16,093 nt of DNA from Lachnospiraceae bacterium UBA3845 (GTDB taxonomy: Bacteria; Bacillota; Clostridia; Lachnospirales; Lachnospiraceae): NCBI GenBank assembly GCA_002392705.1, contig DGHP01000090.1, positions 1-16,093 of the forward strand, written 5' to 3'. Shown in pieces: positions 7,148-13,594 of the stretch (its first letter is position 1; every line of letters starts with the position of its first letter). Under the pieces are notes generated by a model. That model worked only from the letters and a program-made list of their open reading frames with translations, had not been told where the DNA came from and did no database searches. The position numbers were made by a program, and so were the translations under genes.

Positions 7148-7262
7148 GATTTCATGGGGCAGGGCCTGCCGGGCACTGTGTGCGGAGTTCCTGCTTCGCA
7201 GGCTTTGTCTGAAATCAGAACCTGGTTCTCCTGCAGGCATGACGAATCAGGACCCGATTTCA
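7148..7262 (+). promoter_or_regulatory. Structured spacer/leader before dxr with alternative pairings
   Basis: GATTTCA (7148-7154) can pair with TGAAATC (7210-7216), enclosing three short hairpins: GGCAG-GGC-CTGCC (7158-7170), GCAC-TGT-GTGC (7173-7183) and CCTGC-TTC-GCAGG (7190-7202). A second GATTTCA (7256-7262) competes for the same TGAAATC. The palindromic AGAACCTGGTTCT lies at 7217-7229. I recognise no known riboswitch. A 7-bp pairing in 167 nt can occur by chance, so this is tentative. Confidence 0.35.
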
Positions 7263-7298
7263 AACAGGCCGTGAACAGCAACACTGGATGAGGAGATT

Positions 7299-8444
7299 AT
7301 GAAAAAAATTGCAATTCTGGGCAGTACCGGTTCCATCGGTACACAGACCCTGGAGGTTGTCAGGCGCAATCCGGATCTGAAGGTGAGCGCTCTGGCCGCC
7401 GGGCGCAATATCCGCCGGCTGGAGGAGCAGATCAGGGAGTTCTGCCCGGACTATGTTGCCGTCTGGGATGAGAAAGACGCCCTCAGCCTCAGGGAGATGG
7501 TGAAGGATTCGGGGATCCGTGTCGGCTTCGGCATGGACGGCCTGATCGAGGCGGCCGCCTATAAGGACGCGCAGATTACGGTGACAGCCATCGTCGGCAT
7601 GATCGGAATCCGCCCGACCATCGAGGCGATTAAAGCCGGGAAGGATATTGCCCTGGCCAACAAGGAAACCCTGGTTACAGCGGGGCACATTATTATGCCC
7701 CTTGCAAGAAAATGCGGCGTAAAGATCCTGCCCGTGGATTCGGAGCATTCGGCGATCTTCCAGTCCCTGAACGGGGAGGAGGGCAGCCGGATCGAGAAGA
7801 TCCTGCTTACCTGTTCCGGAGGACCCTTCCGCGGATATACGAAGGAGCAGCTGGCCGGCGTGACGGTTGAGGACGCGCTGCGGCATCCCAACTGGAATAT
7901 GGGCCGCAAGATCACGGTGGATTCCGCTTCTCTTGTGAATAAGGGCCTTGAAGTGATGGAAGCCGGATGGCTCTTCGGCGTACCGGGTGAGCAGATTGAG
8001 GTGGTCGTCCAGCCCCAGAGCATTATCCACTCCGCCGTACAGTTTACGGACGGGGCTGTGATCGCGCAGATGGGAACGCCGGACATGCGTCTGCCGATCC
8101 AGTATGCTCTCTTTTATCCCCGGCGCAGGCAGATGGATACGGAGCGGCTGGATCTGTTCAGACTGGGCAGCATAACATTTGAAAAGCCGGATACGGATAC
8201 CTTCCGCGGACTGACGCTCGCAAGGCGGGCCATGGCGGAGGGCGGCACGATGCCGACGATCTTCAACGCGGCCAATGAGATCGCTGTGGCGCATTTCCTG
8301 GCACACAGGATCGGCTTCCTGGACATCTACCGCCTGATCGAAGAATGCATGGACAGCCACCGGGTCATCGCGGATCCCGGCGTGGATGAGATCCTGGACG
8401 CGGAAAAAGAAGCTTCTGAAAAGATCGCTTCCCTGGAAGGCTGA
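7299..8444 (+). CDS. dxr: 1-deoxy-D-xylulose-5-phosphate reductoisomerase
   Basis: The protein has 381 aa, the usual length. It converts DXP to MEP with NADPH, the committed step of the MEP isoprenoid pathway that feeds uppS. Visible are the NADPH loop LGSTGSIGTQT (7-17), ALANKETLVTAG (118-129), metal ligands D147 and E149 in PVDSEHSAIFQ, TCSGGPFRG (171-179), HPNWNMGRKITVDSASLVNKGLEV (196-219, shown in parts: NKGLE carries E218, the third metal ligand), and the C-terminal helical domain. SD GAGGAG precedes the ATG. The 167-nt spacer from cdsA is unusually long for this operon and is described separately. Confidence 0.97.
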   Translation: MKKIAILGSTGSIGTQTLEVVRRNPDLKVSALAAGRNIRRLEEQIREFCPDYVAVWDEKDALSLREMVKDSGIRVGFGMDGLIEAAAYKDAQITVTAIVGMIGIRPTIEAIKAGKDIALANKETLVTAGHIIMPLARKCGVKILPVDSEHSAIFQSLNGEEGSRIEKILLTCSGGPFRGYTKEQLAGVTVEDALRHPNWNMGRKITVDSASLVNKGLEVMEAGWLFGVPGEQIEVVVQPQSIIHSAVQFTDGAVIAQMGTPDMRLPIQYALFYPRRRQMDTERLDLFRLGSITFEKPDTDTFRGLTLARRAMAEGGTMPTIFNAANEIAVAHFLAHRIGFLDIYRLIEECMDSHRVIADPGVDEILDAEKEASEKIASLEG

Positions 8445-8534
8445 CGGCTTTGCCGTGCCGGACATGGATGATGATAAAAGTGCGGCTTTCTGTGAAGGCT
8501 GCGGGACAGGATTATCGGGAGGACAGAATCGGAT

Positions 8535-9584
8535 TTGAAAATTATAATTGCACTTCTTATATTCAGCGGAATCATCCTCTTTCATGAATTCGGGCATTTT
8601 CTGCTGGCGAGGCTGAACGGCGTCTTTGTGCTGGAGTTCTCTCTGGGCATGGGTCCGAGGCTTCTGAGCCATGTGAGCAGGAAGAGCGGGACCAGGTATT
8701 CCGTAAAGCTTCTGCCCTTCGGAGGCTCCTGCGCCATGCGGGGGGAGGATGACGGGGATATGTCGGAGGGGGCCTTCGGCAGGGCGAAGGTCTGGCAGCG
8801 GCTGCTGATCGTGGCGGCGGGTCCCTTCTTCAATTTCATCCTCGCCTTTCTGGGCGCGGTGATTATAGTGACAGGAGCAGGCTATGACGCCCCGTATGCG
8901 GAGTACCTCTCGGAAGGCTATCCGGCGCAGGAAGCAGGGATACAGCAGGGGGACCTGATCACGTCCATAGGCGGGGAGAAGATTACGGTCTACAGGGATT
9001 TTTCAGGCTTTGTATCCCTCCACCAGAAGGACTTTGCCGACGGAAAATCCATGACGGTCCGCTGGATCCATGACGGGGAGGCAAGGAGCGCTGAACTGAC
9101 TGCCCGGCAGAATGAGAACGGGAGATATATCCTGGGCATAAGCGGCGGGTCACGGACAGCGGCAAAAAACCCGGCGGAGGTTCTGAAATACAGTCTGTAT
9201 GAGGTAAAGTACTGGATCAGTACCACGGTGAACAGCCTCAGGCTCCTGCTTACGGGACGGATCTCCGTTCAGAATGTATCAGGCCCTGTAGGGGTGGTGC
9301 AGATGATCGGCGACACCTATGAGGAGACGAAGAGCGAGGGATTCTTTTATCTTTTCCTGAATATGATCAATCTGGTGATTCTGCTCTCCGCCAACCTGGG
9401 AGTCATGAACCTGCTTCCCTTCCCGGCCCTTGACGGGGGAAGAATCGTCCTGCTGCTGCTTGAAGCGGTCCGGGGCAGGAAGCTTGGGGAAAATATTGAG
9501 GGATATATCAACCTGGCCGGCTTTGCTGTGCTGATGGTCCTGATGGTCCTGATCCTGATCAACGACACGCGGAAGATCCTGTAA
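8535..9584 (+). CDS. rseP: Site-2 zinc metalloprotease, RseP/RasP family
   Basis: The protein has 349 aa and starts at TTG 8535 behind GGGAGGA (8517-8523). The zinc motif HEFGH (H17, E18, H21) lies in the first membrane helix. A single PDZ domain follows at roughly 115-185, including GYPAQEAGIQQGDLI. The third metal ligand is in NLLPFPALDGG (292-302, D300). Two more membrane helices flank this segment. The family cuts transmembrane anti-sigma factors and remnant signal peptides inside the membrane. B. subtilis RasP is the closest studied relative by architecture. It is the last gene of the pyrH run. ispG, often next, is not here. Confidence 0.95.
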   Translation: MKIIIALLIFSGIILFHEFGHFLLARLNGVFVLEFSLGMGPRLLSHVSRKSGTRYSVKLLPFGGSCAMRGEDDGDMSEGAFGRAKVWQRLLIVAAGPFFNFILAFLGAVIIVTGAGYDAPYAEYLSEGYPAQEAGIQQGDLITSIGGEKITVYRDFSGFVSLHQKDFADGKSMTVRWIHDGEARSAELTARQNENGRYILGISGGSRTAAKNPAEVLKYSLYEVKYWISTTVNSLRLLLTGRISVQNVSGPVGVVQMIGDTYEETKSEGFFYLFLNMINLVILLSANLGVMNLLPFPALDGGRIVLLLLEAVRGRKLGENIEGYINLAGFAVLMVLMVLILINDTRKIL

Positions 9585-9597
9585 CCGGATCCGGGGA

Positions 9598-9620
9598 AAA
9601 CACTGATCATATCAGTGTTT
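9598..9620 (+). terminator. Strong hairpin after rseP, possible terminator without a full U-tract
   Basis: A perfect 10-bp stem AAACACTGAT / ATCAGTGTTT lies around a CAT loop, 13 nt after the rseP stop. It can extend by two G-C pairs past a bulged A. It is followed by CCTTAAG rather than a T-run, so termination efficiency is uncertain. It could also be an operator or an mRNA-stabilising 3' hairpin. The palindrome CCGGATCCGG (9585-9594) sits directly before it. The rest of the gap to 9720 holds GCCGG-TTC-CCGGC (9693-9705) beside the next SD. Confidence 0.5.
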
Positions 9621-9720
9621 CCTTAAGACAGCAGGGCAGCCGTGCGGGAATGTGTGCGGCAGCCGAAGCGCGCCGTGGACAAACAGTGATCTGCCGGTTC
9701 CCGGCTGAAAGGAGAGCTGC

Positions 9721-10200
9721 ATGACGGATTATGAACTGCTGACGGCTCAGGCGGAGGCGCTGCTGGAAAGCGATTCTGCCTTTGTCCCCTTTCTCTCCAA
9801 CCTTTCCGCCCTGATAAAGGATTCCATGGAGGATATAAACTGGGCGGGCTTTTATCTGCTCAGGGGAGACATCCTCACAGTCGGACCCTTCCAGGGCCAT
9901 CCGGCCTGCGTTCACATCGAGGTCGGCAGGGGAGTGTGCGGCACTGCCGTTAAGGAAATGCGCAGCATTCTGGTGAAGGATGTCCACGCCTTCCAGGGAC
10001 ATATCGCCTGTGATGCGGCTTCCGCTTCCGAGATTGTGGTTCCGATCAGAGACGCGGGCGGGAAGATCCGGGGGGTTCTGGATATCGACAGTCCTTCGGA
10101 AGCCTGTTTTACAGAGAAAGACCAGGAGGGTCTGGAGATGCTCTGCGGCCGCATCGGCGGAAGGATACGCTGGGAGGAAGAGCAGACAGTCAGGCATTAG
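9721..10200 (+). CDS. msrC: Free methionine-(R)-sulfoxide reductase, GAF domain (fRMsr)
   Basis: The protein has 159 aa and is one GAF domain. It reduces free Met-R-O, not peptide-bound, using cysteines recycled by thioredoxin. All three family cysteines are present: C63 (GHPACVHIEVG), C73 (GRGVCGTAV) and C97 (QGHIACDAASASEIVVPI). DINWAGFYLL (38-47) is the other family hallmark. The SD AAAGGAGA lies just before the ATG. A preceding hairpin suggests a separate unit from rseP, but I see no clear promoter. Confidence 0.93.
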   Translation: MTDYELLTAQAEALLESDSAFVPFLSNLSALIKDSMEDINWAGFYLLRGDILTVGPFQGHPACVHIEVGRGVCGTAVKEMRSILVKDVHAFQGHIACDAASASEIVVPIRDAGGKIRGVLDIDSPSEACFTEKDQEGLEMLCGRIGGRIRWEEEQTVRH

Positions 10201-10252
10201 AGGCGGAGCGGATGAAGCTGCAGGATGGTCATCCGGAGCATTGCGTCATGGT

Positions 10253-10275
10253 ACAAATCTTTGTTTTGCGAGGAG
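10253..10275 (+). promoter_or_regulatory. SD-proximal leader element, copy 3 (before secreted protein)
   Basis: The block ACAAATCTTTGTTTTG then CGAGGAG matches copy 1 at 20 of 23 positions and copy 2 at 19. The hairpin is shorter here (ACAAA/TTTGT). The SD is 9 nt before the ATG at 10285. Confidence 0.6.
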
Positions 10276-10284
10276 AATACGACT

Positions 10285-10935
10285 ATGAAAAGAACAGGTA
10301 TTGTTACATTCTCAAAGAAGACAGTTATCAGAAAAGCTGCCGCGGCGGCGCTCTGCGCAGTCTGCCTGACGGCGGCTTCGCCAGCTTTCTGCCTGGCCGG
10401 AACTGCCGGACAGGAGCTGTCTGAAGTCTACATGAAAGAATCGGCGCTTCCTGCCTTCCAGTACACGGGGAACAAGAAAGAGCTTGGGGTGATCTGCGAT
10501 TATCTGCTGAAAGAGATTGCGCCCCTGTACAGTGAAGCTGACGTCTTCATCCCCGCTCCGGTCATCTGCGGAATTCGTACAAAGGGCAGTGAGACCCTTG
10601 TGTTCGGCAATTTCATGATCTTCGGCTATAACCTTTCCGGCGATACTCTGGAGTGCGTCTGCGGAGGTAATATGCCGGCCTGCTTCCATCTGGTAAAAGA
10701 CGGGGACAGCTATAAAGTCAGAGAGCTTGAGAGAGCGGCGGACGGCGCAGGCTATAATGAAAGCATTGACCGCATGACAAAGGGATATAAGAAGATCCGG
10801 AAAAAGATGTCTGTCTCCAATGAGAAGAAAGAGGCACGCGTCCGCAGAAACTGGGTCCGGAACTATGTCCGGGCAAACAATCTGGCAGTGACGGCATTTA
10901 AGGATTACGGATGGGATCCGGTATCAATCCGGTAA
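10285..10935 (+). CDS. Secreted protein of unknown function
   Basis: The protein has 216 aa from ATG 10285, chosen because AGGAGA (10271-10276) is correctly spaced and the translation then opens with a signal peptide: basic n-region (MKRTGIVTFSKKTVIRK), hydrophobic core (about 18-35), and a likely type I cleavage after C36-L-A38. An in-frame GTG at 10225 would add 20 residues that spoil this. No lipobox is convincing. The mature part has five cysteines (71, 95, 124, 126, 133), a central segment GYNLSGDTLECVCGGNMPACFHLV, and a strongly basic C-terminal helix region (about 166-200). The central segment recalls small exported hypothetical proteins common in Clostridia, but I cannot name a function. 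It is followed at once by a strong terminator, so it ends its transcript. Confidence 0.8.
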   Translation: MKRTGIVTFSKKTVIRKAAAAALCAVCLTAASPAFCLAGTAGQELSEVYMKESALPAFQYTGNKKELGVICDYLLKEIAPLYSEADVFIPAPVICGIRTKGSETLVFGNFMIFGYNLSGDTLECVCGGNMPACFHLVKDGDSYKVRELERAADGAGYNESIDRMTKGYKKIRKKMSVSNEKKEARVRRNWVRNYVRANNLAVTAFKDYGWDPVSIR

Positions 10936-10940
10936 CAGAA

Positions 10941-10970
10941 AGGCGGGCGCAGGCCCGCCTCCTTTTTTCT
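10941..10970 (+). terminator. Rho-independent terminator
   Basis: An 8-bp G+C-rich stem AGGCGGGC / GCCCGCCT (10941-10948, 10953-10960), GCAG loop, then CC and six T (10963-10968). It ends the secreted-protein transcript and isolates the recA region from upstream. Confidence 0.93.
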
Positions 10971-10990
10971 TCGGGGCAGGAAATATCACT

Positions 10991-11014
10991 TATTGCAAAT
11001 GTGCACTTGCAATA
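10991..11014. promoter_or_regulatory. Palindromic operator candidate upstream of a consensus promoter
   Basis: Perfect 8-bp arms TATTGCAA and TTGCAATA around an 8-nt centre that includes the palindrome GTGCAC. It ends 6 nt before the -35 at 11021. The position suits an activator or a repressor of the promoter at 11021-11048. I do not recognise the regulator. Confidence 0.6.
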
Positions 11015-11020
11015 TATGTA

Positions 11021-11048
11021 TTGACATTTCGCTGCAGAATTCTATAAT
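11021..11048 (+). promoter_or_regulatory. Perfect-consensus sigma-A promoter (TTGACA-N16-TATAAT)
   Basis: TTGACA at 11021-11026 and TATAAT at 11043-11048 are both exact consensus, with a 16-nt spacer. A start near 11055 would give a recA leader of about 330 nt, or a separate small RNA. The segment 11055-11190 is strongly T/C-rich, has no SD and no credible reading frame on the + strand. Confidence 0.75.
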
Positions 11049-11192
11049 GGAATCAGCATCGTTTCTTCCGGCATTTCTTTCTTTTTCATTTTTTACGTAT
11101 TCCCTCCGCGTTTCCCTTTTCCGTTATTCTGCTGCCTGCTGTTTTTACGGCCTGTTACGATTCACGGCCTTCTTTATTTTCTGTTTTTATAC

Positions 11193-11221
11193 TTGACAGC
11201 AGGACATCTTTCGCTTACTAT
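11193..11221 (+). promoter_or_regulatory. recA SOS promoter
   Basis: TTGACA (11193-11198), 17-nt spacer, TACTAT (11216-11221, 4 of 6). A perfect LexA box begins 7 nt after the -10, over the expected start site, which explains repression. The leader to the recA ATG would be about 155 nt. Confidence 0.75.
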
Positions 11222-11227
11222 AAAAGC

Positions 11228-11241
11228 CGAACATTCGTTCG
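11228..11241. promoter_or_regulatory. LexA (SOS) box
   Basis: CGAACATTCGTTCG is an exact match to the Gram-positive LexA/DinR consensus CGAAC-N4-GTTCG. Its place just downstream of the recA -10 is where LexA blocks initiation. It implies DNA-damage induction of recA and, through read-through, recX. Confidence 0.93.
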
Positions 11242-11278
11242 CATACAGCGAAGGGACATACAGAAAGACAGACCGGGA

Positions 11279-11369
11279 GGAAGGGATTTTTTCCTTTCCG
11301 GACTACAGGACAGATAAAAGAGGCATGCACGGGCATGCCGGATTGCAGGGGGCCGGGCCGGCTTCCCGG
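11279..11369 (+). promoter_or_regulatory. Three consecutive hairpins in the recA leader
   Basis: Stem 1 is GGAAGGGA/TCCTTTCC with a T5 loop (11279-11299, one G-T pair). Stem 2 is GGCATGC/GCATGCC with an ACGG loop (11322-11339). Stem 3 is CCGGG/CCCGG with a 7-nt loop (11353-11369), directly abutting the SD AGGAGG at 11370-11375. Stem 3 could affect ribosome access. No regulatory RNA family is recognised. Confidence 0.45.
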
Positions 11370-11383
11370 AGGAGGTAGACAGT

Positions 11384-12532
11384 ATGGCAAGAAAAACGGC
11401 TGCTGAAGCAGTACAGACGTCGGAAAAGCAGAATTCGGACAAGTTGCGCGCGCTGGACGCGGCGCTGAGCCAGATCGAGAAACAGTATGGGAAGGGCGCG
11501 GTCATGCGCCTTGGCGAGAACAGCACGAACATGAACGTGGAGACGGTTCCCACCGGCTCCCTCAGCCTCGACATCGCTCTCGGACAGGGCGGTATTCCAA
11601 AAGGACGCATAGTGGAGATTTACGGGCCGGAGTCTTCCGGCAAGACGACGGTGGCCCTCCATATGGTGGCCGAGGTTCAGAAGAGAGGAGGCATTGCCGG
11701 TTTTATCGATGCGGAACATGCCCTGGATCCGGTCTACGCGAAGAATATCGGGGTGGATATTGACAATCTTTACATCTCCCAGCCGGACAACGGGGAGCAG
11801 GCCCTGGAGATCTGCGAGACCATGGTCCGTTCGGGTGCTGTGGATATCATCATCGTGGATTCCGTGGCGGCACTGGTACCGAAGGCGGAGATCGACGGCG
11901 ATATGGGAGATTCCCATGTGGGTCTCCAGGCCAGACTTATGAGCCAGGCCCTCAGAAAACTGACCGGCGTGATCAGCAAGACCAACTGTACCGTTATTTT
12001 CATCAACCAGCTCCGTGAGAAGGTCGGCGTGATGTTTGGGAATCCGGAGACAACGACGGGCGGCCGCGCGCTGAAGTTCTATTCCTCGGTCCGCCTTGAT
12101 GTCAGAAGGATTGAGTCGATCCGCCAGCAGGGCGAAGTGATCGGGAACCGTACCAGGATTAAAGTGGTTAAGAACAAGATCGCTCCGCCGTTCAAGGAAG
12201 CCGAGTTTGACATCATGTTCGGAAAGGGCATCTCCAGAGAAGGGGACGTTCTGGATCTGGCCGCCAATCTGGGCGTTATCGTCAAGAGCGGCGCCTGGTA
12301 CGCCTATGAGGGCAGCAAGATCGGACAGGGACGTGAGAACGCCAAGCTTTATCTCGCGGAGAATCCGGACGTCATGGATGAAGTGATCCATAAGGTCAGG
12401 GTTCAGTACGGGCTGGACCCGGATGATTCCGCATCAGAGGAAAAGGATAAGAGCCCGGAAGTGCCGGAGAGCGGTTTTTCCGCGGCCGGCGATAACTTCG
12501 AGACAGAGGATCCGGCAGGCGGAGAGATCTGA
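11384..12532 (+). CDS. recA: RecA recombinase
   Basis: The protein has 382 aa, somewhat longer than the usual 345-355 because of an extended N-terminus (about 20 residues before the conserved core) and an acidic C-terminal tail. It forms ATP-dependent filaments on single-stranded DNA, drives strand exchange and triggers LexA self-cleavage. Walker [10 protein letters not shown] is at 81-89, Walker B-type [18 protein letters not shown] and the DNA-binding loops [16 protein letters not shown] and [20 protein letters not shown] follow, then [25 protein letters not shown] is optimal. It is regulated by the LexA box upstream. recX follows after 93 nt. Confidence 0.98.
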   Translation: MARKTAAEAVQTSEKQNSDKLRALDAALSQIEKQYGKGAVMRLGENSTNMNVETVPTGSLSLDIALGQGGIPKGRIVEIYGPESSGKTTVALHMVAEVQKRGGIAGFIDAEHALDPVYAKNIGVDIDNLYISQPDNGEQALEICETMVRSGAVDIIIVDSVAALVPKAEIDGDMGDSHVGLQARLMSQALRKLTGVISKTNCTVIFINQLREKVGVMFGNPETTTGGRALKFYSSVRLDVRRIESIRQQGEVIGNRTRIKVVKNKIAPPFKEAEFDIMFGKGISREGDVLDLAANLGVIVKSGAWYAYEGSKIGQGRENAKLYLAENPDVMDEVIHKVRVQYGLDPDDSASEEKDKSPEVPESGFSAAGDNFETEDPAGGEI

Positions 12533-12625
12533 GAACACCGCAGGGAAGCGGGACGAAAGAGGATCTGAACGCAGCCGGGAGCCCGGCTTTGACAGAGAAG
12601 CGGCCGGGGCAGGCCGGAGACAGAT

Positions 12626-13303
12626 GTGAGAGTAGAAGAACTGAGAAAGATTACGGACCGGAAGTACAGGGTCCTGCTGGAAGACGGAAGTTCTTTCGTC
12701 CTTTATGCCGGAGAACTGCGGAGATTTCATATTGAGGAAGGCGGTCTGATCGCTGAGGAAGCCCTTAAGGAGATCATGGACGGGATCCTGCTGAAGCGGG
12801 CGAAGCTTCGATGCATGAACCTGCTCAAGTCCATGGACCGCACGGTATCCCAGCTTACGGCTGTGCTGAAAAGGGACGGATATCCGGACCGCATCATACA
12901 GGGCGCCCTGGAGTACATGGCCGCATGTCATTACACGGACGACAGGCGTTACGCGGAGAACTATATCCGCCTGCGTGCCGGAAAAAGGAGCCTGAAGCAG
13001 ATTCGTTATGATCTGCTGGGCAAGGGGATTGAAGCCGGGCTTGCCTCAGAGCTCCTTGAGCAGCTGCCCTCTTCTGCGGGGGATGATCCGCTTTTATCAC
13101 AGGAACTGTACGGGGAACAGGGCCGGGATCCGGCGGAAGAAAGCCCGGACATTTCCGCGATCCGCCTGCTCATGAGAAAGAGGCATTTTGACCCCGGAGA
13201 AGCGGACTTTGATCAGTCCCGCCGCTTTATACAGTATCTGATGAGAAAAGGCTTTTCCCTGACGGATATCCGGAAGGCTCTTGGCCGTGACAATATCGAA
13301 TAA
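12626..13303 (+). CDS. recX: RecX regulatory protein
   Basis: The protein has 225 aa, starting at GTG 12626 with GGAGA just upstream. RecX binds RecA filaments and limits or modulates their activity. It is made of helical repeats. Typical pieces are LEDGSSFVLYAGELRRFHIEEGG-like N-terminal beta segment (in parts: VLLEDGSSFVLYAGELRRF), the central DGYPDRIIQGALEYM and CHYTDDRRYAENYIRLRAGKR, then IRYDLLGKGIE, and a C-terminal RRFIQYLMRKGFSLTDIRKAL. The insert at about 150-175 is acidic and poorly conserved. It has no promoter of its own that I can see, so it is probably co-transcribed with recA and damage-induced. A terminator follows at once. Confidence 0.93.
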   Translation: MRVEELRKITDRKYRVLLEDGSSFVLYAGELRRFHIEEGGLIAEEALKEIMDGILLKRAKLRCMNLLKSMDRTVSQLTAVLKRDGYPDRIIQGALEYMAACHYTDDRRYAENYIRLRAGKRSLKQIRYDLLGKGIEAGLASELLEQLPSSAGDDPLLSQELYGEQGRDPAEESPDISAIRLLMRKRHFDPGEADFDQSRRFIQYLMRKGFSLTDIRKALGRDNIE

Positions 13304-13308
13304 CTGGC

Positions 13309-13347
13309 GCCGGCAGAGAGGAGCGATCGTTCCTTCTGCCGGCTTTT
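13309..13347 (+). terminator. Rho-independent terminator of recA-recX
   Basis: A long hairpin: outer stem GCCGGCAG / CTGCCGGC (13309-13316, 13336-13343), inner complementary GGAGCGA / TCGTTCC, then TTTT. It begins 6 nt after the recX stop. Confidence 0.88.
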
Positions 13348-13361
13348 CAGTGCAGGGACGC

Positions 13362-13473
13362 TGCCCGAACGCTTCAGAAAAAAAGACCGCAGATGTCTGT
13401 ACGCTTCAGAAAAAAAGACCACAGATGTCTGTACGCTTCAGAAAAAAAGACCACAGATGCCCGTACGATTCGG
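13362..13473. repeat. 32-bp tandem repeat, three and a half units, with phased A7 tracts
   Basis: Units at 13362-13393, 13394-13425 and 13426-13457, then a half unit to about 13473. Units 2 and 3 are identical, and unit 1 differs at four positions. Each unit reads TGYCYGWACGCTTCAG, then A7, then GACCRCAGA. The A7 tracts (13378, 13410, 13442) recur every 32 bp, about three helical turns, so they should add up to a bend. The array lies between the recX terminator and the rny promoter. There are no spacers, so it is not CRISPR, and 32 is not a multiple of 3, so it is not a coding repeat. Confidence 0.92.
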
Positions 13474-13511
13474 GATGCTTTTTTCTGCCATGTCCCAGTT
13501 ACGATTCTTCA

Positions 13512-13540
13512 TTGACAGGAGCGGGAAAAATCAGTAGAAT
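13512..13540 (+). promoter_or_regulatory. rny promoter
   Basis: TTGACA (13512-13517), 17-nt spacer, TAGAAT (13535-13540). A start near 13547 gives a leader of about 48 nt that can fold as TTGTTGC / GCAGCAA (13545-13551, 13561-13567, one G-T pair) before the SD. Confidence 0.85.
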
Positions 13541-13594
13541 GTTTTTGTTGCAGATTTTTTGCAGCAAAGAATTACATATTTAGGAGGTGCTCCT

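Noticed and set aside
8445..8534. ACGGC-TTT-GCCGT hairpin after dxr as a terminator
   Set aside because: Only a 5-bp stem and no T-run, and rseP follows at 91 nt in a conserved operon.
10225..10284. Earlier GTG start for the secreted protein
   Set aside because: The added 20 residues precede a clear signal peptide and overlap the AGGAGA site. The ATG at 10285 is better.
10993..11196. Small hydrophobic protein of up to 67 aa between the secreted-protein gene and recA
   Set aside because: No SD. The frame runs through the -35, -10 and palindrome, and its Phe/Ser-rich content simply reflects a T/C-rich stretch.
13362..13473. CRISPR array
   Set aside because: The 32-bp units abut directly with no unique spacers, there are only about three and a half of them, and no cas genes are near.
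13281..13583. 100-codon frame across the recX end and the 32-bp repeats
   Set aside because: It crosses a terminator and a repeat whose period is not a multiple of 3, and it has no SD or recognisable content.
13559..13594. Earlier TTG start for rny
   Set aside because: It would place AGGAGG inside the gene. GTG 13595 gives the standard 518-residue protein beginning at the membrane helix.
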